A DNA stretch of 64,000 nucleotides from Pachyseris speciosa (Eukaryota > Cnidaria > Anthozoa > Scleractinia > Pachyseridae): positions 32,501 to 96,500 of the forward strand of contig JAEMWC010001469.1 in assembly GCA_016490735.1 (NCBI GenBank), read 5' to 3'. The notes under the pieces are model-generated. The model made no database searches and was not told the DNA's origin. It worked only from the letters and a program-made list of their open reading frames with translations. Below, one piece after another: positions 1 through 11,007 of this stretch. The translations under genes were made by a program, and so were the position numbers. The first letter of the stretch is position 1, and each line of letters starts with the position of its first letter.

Positions 1-885
1 AGTGGCAGTTGTAACGTGGAGTTCTTGATGGCGGTCTCAGTACAATCTAGAGCCAGTTGGAGTGGAATACTGGTGAACAGTGATTTCACATCAAAAGACA
101 CTAGTTTGTGGTCGTCAGGTACTTGTGCTGTCTTAATGGCGTCAATGAAGTTTTCAGTCGACTGTAGTTTGTGTCGTGACTCGTCAGTCAGTGGTTTCAG
201 TATAGTAGTCAGGTATTTAGACAGTTGGTAAGTCGGCGAACCACAGAACGAGACTATGGGTCGCATAGGTATGTTAACTTTTGTGTAGTTTGGGCAGTCC
301 GTAAAGTTTCGGTGGTTGTGGCACGTGGCACCTCAGTCTGTTGTAGCGTCGAATGTCATAACGTCAGCTTTCTTAAGTGAAAGTAGTTTGCCGTTGAGTT
401 TTCGTTGAAGTGCTGGCGTCGGGTCTCGTTTAAGTAGTTCGTAAGTCTGTTTCTCGTTGACAAGTGCGTCCATTTTGTCGTGATAGTCTTTCTTGTCCAT
501 AACAACAGTGACACATCCTTTGTCAGCGGGAAGTATAACAATGTCATTGTCGTTTTTCAGTCGTTTAAGTGCTTGTCGTTCGTCTCTAGTCAGGTTATTG
601 TCTGTGAGAGAGGCTGATTGTATAGTAGAAGCTATTCTACTTCTGATGTTATCCTTGGTCGGTTCTGATAGTTCTCTTTGACGAGACAGAGCCGCCTCAA
701 CACTAGATACAATGTCCTCGGTCGGTATACGTTTAGGCGTCACTGAGTGTTTAAGTCCGTAAGAGAGTACCTGAGTTTCAGTCTTGTCTAAGGGACGGGA
801 AGAGATATTCCTGACCCAGTTAGCGTCTGTTTTGTGTCGTTTTTTGTCTTTAGTACGTTGTAGTCGAGTTAGTTTTAGTTGTCGT
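1..885 (-). pseudogene. Penelope-like element reverse transcriptase, N-terminal part, broken and cut by window edge
   Basis: On the minus strand an open frame of about 184 codons runs from ~884 to 333. It contains the PLE N-terminal block NWVRNISSRPLDKT and then ILPADKG followed by VVMDKKDY, which precede the RT fingers in PLEs. Past a stop near 330 the reading moves one frame to give YGLPKLHKS, hits a stop, then returns to RPIVSFCGSPTYQLSKYLT. It ends with RT motif A, SFDVKSLFTSIP, near position 60 before leaving the window. At least two frame breaks make this copy inactive. PLE RTs are telomerase-related enzymes that copy element RNA at a nick made by the partner nuclease. The expected order is RT then GIY-YIG on one strand. 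Here the nuclease starts at ~885 on the opposite strand, so the copy is rearranged. Family assignment is strong; the exact subfamily is not resolved. Confidence 0.85.
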
Positions 886-1335
886 GTCGCTCACAGACCC
901 ATCACAACTTTACGACAATTATTGACGAACGTTAAGGACAAAGACGAACCAAAGGACAGACAGGGAGCAGTTTACAAGATCGAATGCTGCGACTGTCAGG
1001 CCACTTATATCGGTGAGACTGGCAGAAATTTGAACGTAAGACTGACTGAACACAAACGAGCGACGAGAAATGGTGACATCAACAATAACATTGCTGAGCA
1101 CCATTTACTGACAAACCACACAATCGACTGGGACTCTGCTAAATGCATTACCTACTGTACTAACTACCACCAACGGATCGCACTGGAAAGTTGGTTTACT
1201 AACTTAGAACAGACACCACTGAACCGTTGTCAACAGCTTCCCGCACCTTACAAACGACTTATTGACGATATCAACAACAGACAAACAATAGAAACACCGA
1301 CTAATTTGACTAACAATACACCTACGAACATTTGA
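884..1335 (+). CDS. Penelope-like element C-terminal GIY-YIG endonuclease domain (fragment)
   Basis: The recognisable protein starts at about VAHRPITTLRQLL and continues to a stop at 1333-1335, roughly 150 residues. It carries a short Cys pair (IECCDCQ), the GIY-YIG core as GAVYK followed by ATYIGETGRNL, the downstream RLTEHKRA arginine block, and ALESWF, which supplies the conserved glutamate. In PLEs this domain nicks target DNA for priming reverse transcription. The frame stays open upstream to 784, but those residues are the antisense of the RT segment at 1-885 and are not native sequence. The natural 5' partner (the RT) is therefore missing on this strand, and this is a 3' fragment. The domain itself has no visible stop or frameshift. 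PLE 3' sequence follows directly. Confidence 0.85.
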
Positions 1336-1690
1336 CTAACAAAAGACGGATCGAAACGCACCAACCACGGTTTACAGTCTTCACAGCCAATAACATCACG
1401 GCTTAACTGACAGACAACCAATAACATCACGACTTCGTTGACCAATCACATCAACGACCAGAGTACTTATACCATCTCCTGACGTTACCCCAATCACTTG
1501 ACTCTGATGATGACTTCCGCTCAGGTTGTCGAAACGTCAGTCAATGTCACCACAAACAGTCCTTCTCAGGACTACACTAACCCGGACGATCGTGCTTCAC
1601 TTAGTTATGATATGACTCCTGGGTTCAAACCATTTACGATTATATCTTTTGTCTTGATATTTCGGTGTTTTGGCTTGCGGAAATGAAATT
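1336..1690 (+). mobile_element. Penelope-like element 3' untranslated end
   Basis: This sequence follows the GIY-YIG stop codon without interruption. It holds a small tandem motif (AATAACATCAC repeated at ~1389, ~1421 and in weaker form at ~1447), a hammerhead-like motif at 1498-1544, and a tail to about 1690. Assignment rests on continuity with the nuclease domain and on the ribozyme-like core that PLE terminal repeats are known to carry. Confidence 0.6.
1498..1544 (+). ncRNA. hammerhead-ribozyme-like motif in PLE 3' end
   Basis: CTGATGA (1504-1510) and GAAAC (1531-1535) form the conserved core. GTC (1536-1538) is a canonical cleavage triplet. Stem I is perfect: TTGACT (1498-1503) pairs with AGTCAA (1539-1544). 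Stem II pairs GAC (1512-1514) with GTC (1528-1530), but one extra T at 1511 lies between the core and the stem. Stem III is reduced to one C-G pair. Very short stem III hammerheads, thought to act as dimers, are described in PLE terminal repeats. Self-cleavage is inferred only. Confidence 0.5.
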
Positions 1691-1710
1691 TGGATGCAAA
1701 AAATGGAATC

Positions 1711-1760
1711 GGTAACCGGTAACTGAAATCTTCGAATCGGTAACCGGTAACCGGTAACCA
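1711..1760. repeat. GGTAACC tandem palindromic repeat
   Basis: GGTAACC is repeated head to tail in two blocks (1711-1723 and 1739-1759). The unit GGTTACC/GGTAACC is self-complementary, so each block can fold on itself. No gene is visible here. Confidence 0.7.
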
Positions 1761-1899
1761 GATTCCACTTGGTTTAGTGTTACCCGAACAATGAAACTAA
1801 ATCAAACATCGTTTCTGCCATTGATGTACTGGAGAAAAATACTTCTTCCACATGAAATTTACAGAACTGCTTTATTTCACTAACAACAACACAAAAATG

Positions 1900-2095
1900 A
1901 GCAACAATGTCTTCAGTATTATGAAAGGTGTTCGTCATCGTGGTTTCAAATGATAACTGAGTTAATCTTTTGTCTCACCATTGAGTCACAAAGATGTGGA
2001 TCGCGACGTTTCGACCGCTATACCGCTGGTCTTCATCAGGCGAGAAGACCAGCAGTATAGCGGTCGAAACGTCGCGATCCACATCTTTCAGGAGC
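1900..2095. mobile_element. rearranged Penelope-like 5' terminal fragments forming an inverted repeat
   Basis: Arms 1991-2033 and 2045-2087 are 43 nt reverse complements with one mismatch, separated by 11 nt. The left side continues on the minus strand into a stretch (about 2000 down to 1950) that recurs on the plus strand at 11245-11285. The phrase AATGTCTTCAGTATT occurs at both loci on the plus strand. I read this as two PLE terminal segments fused head to head, with a small further inversion near 1935-1950. Confidence 0.6.
2001..2043 (-). ncRNA. second hammerhead-ribozyme-like motif, minus strand
   Basis: Reading the minus strand, CTGATGA occupies 2039-2033 and GAAAC 2012-2008. GTC sits at 2007-2005. 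Stem II pairs GACC (2031-2028) with GGTC (2016-2013), and stem I pairs TCGC (2043-2040) with GCGA (2004-2001). As in the motif at 1498-1544, one extra base separates CTGATGA from stem II and stem III is minimal. Recurrence of the same deviation suggests a family trait, not decay. Confidence 0.5.
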
Positions 2096-2099
2096 ACCC

Positions 2100-2395
2100 A
2101 ACGACAACTTTAGGTAGATATCTGTTCGGTGGAGGGTAATTCGCCTTGGGTCTTCGGCGTCGGTTAAAGAGTGCACTCGGATTTTCGTAACTAAAACGTG
2201 GCCTAAAATATTCGGAATTGGGAAATCATAGCCCTTTAGATTTTCGGAAAGATCGTAATTGCCGTTTTTGGCAGTCAAAAACGACAGCTAGCATTTTCGG
2301 AAAGAAAATAGTTCCCTAGAAAGCTCGTGGAAAGTTCATTTCAGCTTGCATTTTCTCAAAGGAAGATTTTGTTCCCTAACATTTTCGGGTAATTA
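2100..2395. other. non-coding flank with degenerate ATTTTCGG repeats
   Basis: No gene is visible. From about 2180 the phrase ATTTTCGGAAAG recurs in varied form four to six times up to the left end of the TA-flanked element. Confidence 0.4.
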
Positions 2396-2488
2396 CAGCG
2401 GTCACCAGTCACACGCGCTCTCCAACGGCTTTTTCCTTAATCGAAAACTAAGTTTTGGTGGACGTCAATCAAATGTATCCATGACAAT
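2396..2488. repeat. left terminal inverted repeat of the 8.7 kb element
   Basis: Reverse complement of 11008-11101 with scattered mismatches and a 1-2 nt length difference. The outermost CAGCG abuts the TA duplication. Confidence 0.7.
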
Positions 2489-2674
2489 AACCTAACGGGG
2501 TTTCATTTAAACGAACTACTCGCACAGAGTACCCGTGAGCGCACGCGCCCGAAACATGTTTTCACGTGATGTCAAACGTGTGCGTTTCAGGTGTCAAACT
2601 TTAAAGTTTTCCCGCCCAAATCTGAAGTTCCTTCGGTGTCCTCGTAGTTCATCAGTCCCTTCACTGATATATCT

Positions 2675-3913
2675 ATGGAGAGCAGAAAAAGCATTGAGGA
2701 CTTCCTCTGAGAAGTGGATGAAGATTTATTAATATATGCCAGTGAATTACGAAGCAACGGCTTCACGTCAACAGCGAGTGCAAAATATCTAACCGGAAAT
2801 GATCTGGCTGGAATCCCTGAAGGACATAAAAGACTTATTCTCAATATGGTTAGCCGTCTCAGAACGCCAGTTCGAAACCGTGAAAGGCCGCAAACTGTGT
2901 TCCCCTTATCCTCTGAGAAAAGTCCAGCTTCTAAATCCCCAGCGAGGAAAAAATCTGCCCTTTCTGTTGGCGAGACGAGCGTTGAACAAGAACAGCAAGA
3001 ACCACAAAGGTCACAACTTGAAGCCAGCATCTCCCGCCCAACAATTAGACGAAAATTACTGTCTCCTGGAGAAAGATTCATCGAAGAAAAACGCCACGCT
3101 ATAGAGGAAGAACTTGCCGAAGCGGCTGATAAACGAAAAGTGCTTGAGGACTGTTACCGAAGAATCAAGGAGGCTGCTTCAGAGAATAATCTTTCCGGCC
3201 AACGATGTAGTAATTGCCATTACCGCAATCATACTGTTTGCAGTTGTCAGATGGAAAAGTGCGAGTCGGTATTTTTCTGTGGTGAACTACCTCGACATCC
3301 TGACGAAAAGATGAAGCTCCAAGAGCAGAAGAACAAAATAAAAGCATTAGAAACATCAGTAACTAAACTTGAACAAGAACTAAGGTCTCGGGAAGCAGCT
3401 TTTGATAGAGTGCATGGGTCTGTAAACAAACTGCTAGAAGACATGTTACTTGAAGAATACCCTGAAGAATATGTCCAAAAGAATTCAAGAAATTGGTTGA
3501 AAATTCAACAGAACATTGCGTTTGTAAAGAAATCATTGAAGGGCAGTGGACCGCCTCGACGAGAAATTGTGAAATCTCTCCTTGAGAGAAAGACGTCCCT
3601 TGAGAACGACAAGTGCCTCGGACTTGGAAATCTTCTAGAACGCGACGCAGCCGCGAAGTGCTCGACTGCTGCACCTTGCTCGCAAACCAGAGTACGGTTG
3701 GAAAGCTACGGGATAACTTTCCTTGATAGGCAAAAATCTACTAGCTCTACCGGCTTCTGGTTGTCACCAAATACACCTGAGGAAGAGGAAGAACAACTTT
3801 GCATGGCTAAACAGTTATCTCTAGGTTGCACGCGCGTTGGTAATGGAGATCACACAGAACAAACAAAGGAAGCGGCCAATATTTTGCTGTCCATCAAGTC
3901 GTCAAAGGAGTGA
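2675..3913 (+). CDS. element-encoded protein with SAM-like, Cys/His and coiled-coil regions
   Basis: An open frame runs to a stop at 3911-3913. The first ATG in frame is at 2675 (MESRKSIEDFL), but a TGA at 2708-2710 interrupts before VDEDLLIYASELRSNGF. Numbering from GTG 2714 gives 399 residues. Residues ~1-52 resemble a SAM-like helical domain (IPEGHKRLILNMVSRL). Residues 165-195 hold C-x2-C, H, C-x-C, C, C and H in zinc-finger-like spacing. Residues ~198-230 are a heptad-like coiled coil. An acidic run of five Glu lies near residue 346. The gene sits just inside the left end of the TA-flanked element and has no introns. I do not recognise a named family. A DNA-binding or multimerising accessory protein of the transposon is an inference. 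The TGA could be a CpG-type mutation of an Arg codon. Confidence 0.6.
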
Positions 3914-5137
3914 ATGAAACTTTGACTTTGTGTGGTATTTTACCTGTAGCTTGTGTGCTCTATTTTACTGTGGATAATTTTACTGTTATTGTAAGATGAC
4001 AGCGAGCGATTCCAGCTAGTTTGACTCTGACATGTTGACATTCCGTTTTTCTCCATTTATGCAGCAAATACTTTGTTTGTCTTTGTTTTGTGCCTAGCCT
4101 GTGTGCTCTATTTTACCGTTAATAATTTTGCTGTTATTTAGATTAGATGACAGCTAGTTTCTGACTTGTTGATATTGCGTTTTCCCCCGTTAACCCCGTT
4201 AATGCGTCAAATGTTAGGATGTTTTAAACAAAGTTCATTTGTTCTCAAAATTGCAGATTTACTGTCATGTTTTCGCATGTGTAAGATCTTACATCGTTTA
4301 TGCACAAACTTAGCAACTGGTCACTTACCGTCTTCTCAGGTAAATTCAATAAATCGAAACGAACTGTAAAACAATATTGTATTGTAATTATTTGATAGGG
4401 CTAAACACAACGTTGGGTGGCTCAATGGACAAACAATGTTTGACCACTCAACAAACAAAGTGAGTGCGCACAACGATTTTTGCGTGTTATGGGTGAAATT
4501 TCGACGTTAATTTTGTGGTTCATTTTGTTGCTTTTTCCTGATGTGTACACTTTGTTCGTTAGCTGGATTGGCTAAACTATCAAGCATTTGTTGATAACCT
4601 GAAATGTTGGATAAAAGTGTTTGATCTGGATCAAACATGAAAAACCATTTAAATGCAAAGTTGAGAAAGCCGGCTAAACAGTCAAAGATATTCTTTCAAC
4701 ACGACGTTTGATGAAAATGTTTGATCATTTAGGAAAGTTTTCATACAAAGGGATGCAGACATCGGACCTTTCCTGAGAAAAGGACTTTGTAAAAATCCTT
4801 TGTCGGAATAATTCTCAACAAATACATTCGGAATTGTGTTGGTCTACAGGCCTTTTTACTTTTGGCTTTTCGCATTACATATTGTGATAATTACAGAGCA
4901 AAATTTGGGGGGAAAACCGCCGAAATATAACGTAAGCTTAATCACTTAAACAAATTTCTTTCAAATATGTAAGTCTTGTAATCATACTTGTACAAGGCGG
5001 CGAGGGATTCAAACGTTAACAAATCGTGGGCAACTACAGTTCTGACTAAGCGACTAGAATATTTCACTCTATTTCTCACACGTCCAGGGCAATAATATCA
5101 TCGTAGAAGTATATGTGCCAAATTACCATTCTATCGC
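3914..5137. other. non-coding region with a ~120 bp direct repeat
   Basis: Segments ~3951-4070 and ~4098-4212 repeat the same sequence about 148 bp apart. Shared phrases are TGTGTGCTCTATTTTAC, AGATGACAGC and CTAGTTT. The second copy has small indels. From 4390 to 4760 GTTTGA/TCAAAC words recur, including the palindrome TTTGATCTGGATCAAA near 4620. No gene is visible. Confidence 0.5.
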
Positions 5138-5390
5138 TCAAATAAAATATCCTACATGCTTGTAGTAGCCGTACATGTCGGCCGCTGTTATATCCCCAAC
5201 CGCTCTCAACACTGCGTATTCCAAGTTTTCCCATACTAGTTCCCGGTATCTGTACTTCAACAAATACTTCAGCTTGGAAAATACCTCCTCAATAGGATTC
5301 AGGTCCGGTGAATACACTGGGAGAAAAAGGAGCTCGATCTCCAAATCATTCAGGAAGCTTCGCAGTGAGCACAGGGGCATTTTGTCTGCG
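5138..5390 (-). pseudogene. IS630/Tc1-type (DDE_3) transposase, C-terminal fragment
   Basis: On the minus strand about 80 residues end at a stop at 5138-5140. They include LRSFLNDLEIELLFLPVYSP followed by DLNPIEEVFSKLK. The PVYSPDLNPIEEVF block is the signature of DDE_3 transposases, and its glutamate is the third catalytic residue. The DNA-binding half and the first two catalytic acids are absent. Upstream of about 5390 the sequence switches to a segment that recurs inverted at ~9785-9835. The fragment lies inside the TA-flanked 8.7 kb element, which fits this superfamily. It cannot be active as it stands. Confidence 0.75.
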
Positions 5391-5410
5391 CATGCTCCAA
5401 TGGAATGCTA
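5335..5410. repeat. internal inverted repeat, left arm (partner at ~9785-9835)
   Basis: GGGGCATTTTGTCTGCGCAT is the reverse complement, with one change, of ATGCGCAGACAAAATGCCTC at ~9799. The adjacent GCTCACTGCGAAG/CTTTCGCAGTGA also matches in part. The pair may be a nested element's ends or a rearranged transposase segment. Confidence 0.45.
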
Positions 5411-8400
5411 AACGATCGTTCATGGAAGCCATGTTGCTTGTAGAACGCCCAATTAATAGTTTTCCGAAAGCGATCTTTTACAGTTGGACGGATGTTATGA
5501 TAAGACATGAACGAAAGTACGAAGTATTTATGCATTGCTAGTGCTCGGCGTACTCAAAGTGCTTGAAGTGACTTGTTTTGAGAAGATCTTAACAGCCAAA
5601 AAGTGATCTGGGCGGCCAAACAACCGCGGTTCGTGGTTTTGAAAATTAATTTCACCGACTATCCAGATGTTGACATGAGAAGCCAAACCATCAAGGTTAG
5701 TCTATTGGTGATGAGGTTTAATGTGAACTGAATTACTACCTTGTAGGTCAAGGCGATTATAAGCTACATCGTTTAATTTATGGTGGACATTTTGATTTGG
5801 AGGTTAATTTTGATGAACTCTGAGGCGAAATTACCCAAAATTTTCACGATCCCCCAAGTTTTAAAACGTACCAGGTAACAGTGTCTTCCCCTTCTCTTCA
5901 CAGCCGTAAAGGTATAAAGACTTTAAAAAATGTTCTGTCGCCGTGATTGAAAGCGGTCCACCGGCATTACTTTCGCAGTTTCATCCGTCTAGTTTTTGAA
6001 GATTTTCGAAGACTTGGATCACAGAGGTCTTTTGTCGAGGTTCCTTTCAAGTCTACAAGGTAATTCTTAATAGACGTTTGCCATTATTGTAGTTTCTTAA
6101 GATTACATTTGCATTCTGACAAAGTTTTTTCTGCTTTTGTTTTGATATGTGGTTATTTTGTTTTTTTTTGCCGTCGTAGTATACCTCAAGTAAAGACTTG
6201 AACGTAACTTTTTATTCTTACGGACCCCCAAGTTTCTTAATACCGTCAGTGTATCGTTTATTCATTTCAATTTCGTTTTATGCAGTTTGTTTATCGGGAA
6301 AAAATGCGCGCTTTTCATTTTTTCGGTGTAAAGTGCTGACATTCTCCGTCGAAGACGTGCGTTTTGTGCCCTTGTTGTAGATTTCAACTTCGTTTTGTAC
6401 ACTTCACCTCAGTGCCGGCTACCTTAGAACAAGTGGAACTTTTGAAGGTTTTATTTTTCTCTACGAGTGTTACATTTGTAACCAAAGAAATTCAAAAGTA
6501 CGTAGTCGAGGGACATTCTAAGTTCTTAACTTTCTCCACAAATAATTTATTTTTCAAAGATACATGTAATGTTTTGAGAACAGCGGGAAAAATGGAATGA
6601 GCTTTCAAAGCAAGGACTTTATTTGTTTCGTTGACATACAACCTTCTCTTATTTTATGAGTTGAATTTTTACAATTTTAAAAATGTAAAACACCATTTTT
6701 CCCCAGAGTAAAGGCTGTTAGCCCTTAATGTTTTTAAAGAATGATTATTATAATCTGTTTACAGTGAGTAACTAAAAGTTGGACGTTGTTGTCACATTTC
6801 AAATTCGAACTACCAAGATACCGGGTGATAGTTAAAAAAATTGATGCTCTTCTCTAATGTAAGAAGGCATCTTTCCCATGGATATTGGTATTAAAATGTA
6901 ACAAACTTTATATTTTTATCAATGGGCATGTTTGCCTTTGTTTCAGTTTAAGAATAGGGTCTTGAAATATTTAATTAAGACACTTGCAATAATTATCTGA
7001 AGGTTAATTAATTTTGTCCTAATCTTGTGCCTTGTATATAAAGGTGTAATGGTAACAGTCCATGGCAATCCGCTAAAATACTGGCAATTCCACTTTCTTG
7101 TGAAGGGAAGTGTTATGGAGTTGCACAAGTTTTCTTGGAATATTATCGTTAAACTCTGGGACTGCAAAACTAAATGAGAGGTCTGTACACTAGCTGATTT
7201 TCAACAGAGCTTTGAAAATTTAGGAAATGTTATATTTTGGATTAGCGAATGGCGAAAAGTGGCCTTTTCAGATGGCTGATGTATACTTGATATGAGCTTG
7301 TGTTAATTATTATTTATTTATTTATGGTAAAGTAATACTCTTTATGGTGTACACACCTGTACATCTTTCAAATCAAGAGGAATGCTCAGAAGTGAACTGA
7401 TATACTAGCCCTATATATATCACAACTGTTGTACCTAAACATTTAAATTAAGTTTATTGGTGCCTGCATATCTAAGCCCCTTGTTAATTATCTGTTACTG
7501 ATTAGGTGAGTTTATGCTGGTACAATGCAAAACTGTAAAATCAAACCTAACTGTTCTCTTGAAATAATACTACAATATAACAAGCTTGAAGATTTTTTTT
7601 AGCCTCATCATTTGATATGTAGTATAATCATTTTCAAAACTTGACCAAGCTAAAGAGTATGACATGAGCATACACAGGAGGAAAAGATGTTGATGCTTAA
7701 TTTAGATATAAGCAAGACCATAAAAGATTGATAGTATTGCTTTTCTATTTCAACATTAAGGGTTCTAAAATAAAATACACCATAATTTCTCTGGAAGGTC
7801 ATGAATAAATTCAAAACACTTGGTACTCTTATATTAAGTCCATTTTTATGCACATATCATCAGTGTTCACTGATGATCATGTATCATCAGTGTTCACTGA
7901 TGATCATGACATGGAATGCAACTATGTATTAACTTTTGACCATCAAAATCTGTGTTAATAAAAATACAATTTCATACAACTGATACTCCACTAGACTGGT
8001 TATGGAGACTGTTTTGTAAACAATTTGCTTAAAAGGAAGGAACTAACACTTATGTTCTCCTAACATTTTTAAGGATATACAGAGAAGACCAATTGCTGTG
8101 ATAACACGTAAAAAGGATGACAAGGCAGACAAGTTAAAGAGCAAGCTTTGTTGATCAATTCTACGGTCTTGGAAACTGTAATATTGAGTGTGAATATGTA
8201 CATATCACCTGCAGTTTGAGAACTGTCCCCTAGAGTAATGTTGACACTGAGATTGCAGCTGAAGAATTCCGTTTGGGCACTACCAGATTATTTTCCTGCA
8301 GCAGCAAAATTAACAGGCCTGAAAACCATTAACTTTCTCATACAAATACCCAGACCTGCTCCAAGCACTGTGCCATATGCTACCATAAGGTCATGTTTCG

Positions 8401-9780
8401 CATTATAGAGTCTGTGGCATTGTAATTCACTTACCAAACAACAACAACAAAATTTCCTGTAAAGCAGTCAAGCACAATAAAGTTCAAAAAACTTCATGTA
8501 CTCTTTGCAATCTGTCTGGATTTATTTTTATTTTTTTGCTTCTTTCTTTATTTTTGTACACAAGGGAGGAACTGCTACAGGTAGTGAGTTACTTTACATC
8601 CATGATTGCTGGTTATTGTCAAGCCAGTACAAAAGGTTTGGAAAGGGGGAACTGGATAGGACAGTGTGTATCACATTTTAACTTAATCTTTATCTCCCGT
8701 CAAACAATTCCAATCCACTCAAGGCAGTGCAATTAATTTGAAAAGTCTCTGCAACTAGTTGAAGCAGAAGACAGCTACATTCCGTGGTTTGTACTTTACT
8801 TCTAAATGACAAATGTGTTGAGAACATGACTTTATTAGGAACTCATTTGTAGTCTTCTGAGACAACAACAACTTTATTACCCTTCTCCTAACAGAGCAAG
8901 TTACAATAAAGGAAATGAAATTATAGCTGACCATCCATCCCCCCAATTTCCGTATCCTTTTTGTCCATGCCCAAGAAACTCGTGTCCTAGGCGGTGTACG
9001 TAGATTTGTGCAAACAGAAGGTCAACGCGCTGCAAGTTTTTGCCGTAACACAACTCAAGCATCTACATCTACATATGGTAACTTGCAAAATCTCAAGGAC
9101 GTGAAGCAAGTATTGAAACAAAGATAAAAATAATTGATATTTTCTCTAAAACTCAAGCTTCTTGTTTACCTTGTTTTGTTTTGTTTTTTTGTTTTGTTTT
9201 CTCGACAAAAAAGGCGATATTCTCAGATCAACGCAATCTCACATGTTCAAATACGCTTACGACTTAAGTTTTACAATCTGATAATCTTCATTTCTCAACC
9301 CTAGTAGTTTGGCATTCAAAGAACGTACAATTAACTAAATTGTTTATACTTCTTCGAGACGATCCGGACGATAGGTCATTCAGTGTGTCCGTACTCACGC
9401 TGTACTCTTAAAGAGCTCTTACGAGACCCTTTCAGATGTTCCAAAATTTTACTTCTCAAACAAGCGTCGTATCCAATCTGAATTTGACTGGTGACAAACT
9501 TACCAAACTCATCTTTTTTGTCATCATCAAAATTCAATGTCGCATCAAAAATTCATATTGTATTCGTCGATGTAGGTTTCGGTTGACACGGATTTGGCTG
9601 GAGCTTTCTTCCCGAAAACGTCTTAACGTCTTTTACAATTTTTCACATAAAAATACAGCTTGAAGAAAGGAAACTTTGAGAGCCGCAAGCTACAAGACGG
9701 CTTTTTGTCAGCCGCCATTTTATTTTTCAATGCCTTCATTTGACAGATTCATTCCAGCGGTTATCCTCATGAGAACGGGA
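5411..9780. other. long AT-rich non-coding interior of the 8.7 kb element
   Basis: Only short frames interrupted by stops are present on both strands. I see no recognisable protein, tRNA or splice-phased exon set. The one structured patch is the duplicated palindrome at 7856-7904. Confidence 0.5.
7856..7904. repeat. perfect 22 nt palindrome duplicated in tandem
   Basis: ATCATCAGTG, two bases, CACTGATGAT occurs at 7856-7877 and again, identical, at 7883-7904. Each unit can form a 10 bp hairpin with a TT loop. Confidence 0.85.
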
Positions 9781-10187
9781 TTACGGAACATGCGCAGACA
9801 AAATGCCTCTGTGCTTTCGCAGTGATCTTTCCGCCTCGCCATGATGCGCACAGGCAGCCCAGACATACTGTATGTGTAATTACAAGCTTAATGTTCTGAA
9901 TATAGTCAAAATATTGATGTAAAAGTTCAAAAATAAATATTGTTTCAATTTAATATAACTATGTGTTTGTTGTGTTGCTCAATAACTGGTCTATTTTGCG
10001 GTGCTTCTGGCCTGTTCGCCTGCTATCATAAACGCTTTGGAGCCATTATTCTTACACCTATATTCATGGTTCAAAAAGTGTCTAAAAATTCGAAATACTC
10101 TAAAGAAAAGCTCACTTACCTTTAGCTGAAAGCTCCCTTGAGTGTCCTGGCCGGTTTAAATAGCGATTTTTCTCTTTTTGTTACCAG

Positions 10188-10248
10188 ACGGATCTTCCAC
10201 TAAAGAAGAATTTCGGGCGCGTGCGTTCACGGGTAGATGCAATCGACG
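10188..10248 (+). CDS. possible small exon
   Basis: A pyrimidine-rich stretch ending TTGTTACCAG precedes the segment and GTAAGT follows it at 10249. One frame is open and reads TDLPLKKNFGRVRSRVDAID. No neighbouring phase-compatible exon was found. It may be the remains of an element gene or chance. Confidence 0.2.
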
Positions 10249-11007
10249 GTAAGTTTCTCTTTCATCTTTACTTGACTCGTTGATAAACAGAAACTGTTCT
10301 GGTTGAAACTGAGAAGAAAATCTTCTGAACTCTGTGCCTTTTCGTTCGTCTCGCTCACGGGCAATGATTTGAGGCTACAAATTTACGAACAGTGTACGGC
10401 AACCACAACAAATTGAGAACTAAATAAATAACTTTTATTAAAGGATGAACTACAAAAATTTGACTGCTAATCTCTTGCGGCTTTCAGTACCTTTTTTACT
10501 GTCAATCCCATTTGTCGTATAGTTCTGCTGAGGGTTTGCATTGCATACGCCTCACCTCTCTCGTACTCCAACCACGCTTGCAACCCGTCAAGATAGAGCT
10601 CTGGATTATCTTATAGCATAACGAATGACAAGAATTTCTGCGGCTAAAATAATCTACATCCGTAAAAAGCTGACAAAAAGTCAATTTCCACACAAGTCGA
10701 CTCATTTTCTGAGGCCAACGTTTTCAGCTACCTGATATTTTTCGTTTCTTTGATCTTCTCATTCGCGAATCGCTTACGGCTCCAGTGTTTACGGACAATT
10801 GAATCGCCTTCTTCACAAACGTTTTACTCTCAAAAAGTGTTTCTGCATGCTATGGGATTCAAGGCTGACCATGTTGTCTCCACATTATAATCCTCCATCT
10901 CAACGAATTAAATTGGAAACGACTTTGTCAGTAATAACTGAGCGATTTATACCTGATCACAACGACGATTGAACATGGCCGCGAAACTGACACGAAACGA
11001 CGACTAG

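Noticed and set aside
784..883. N-terminal 33 codons of the GIY-YIG frame
   Set aside because: They are antisense to the PLE reverse transcriptase segment, so not native protein.
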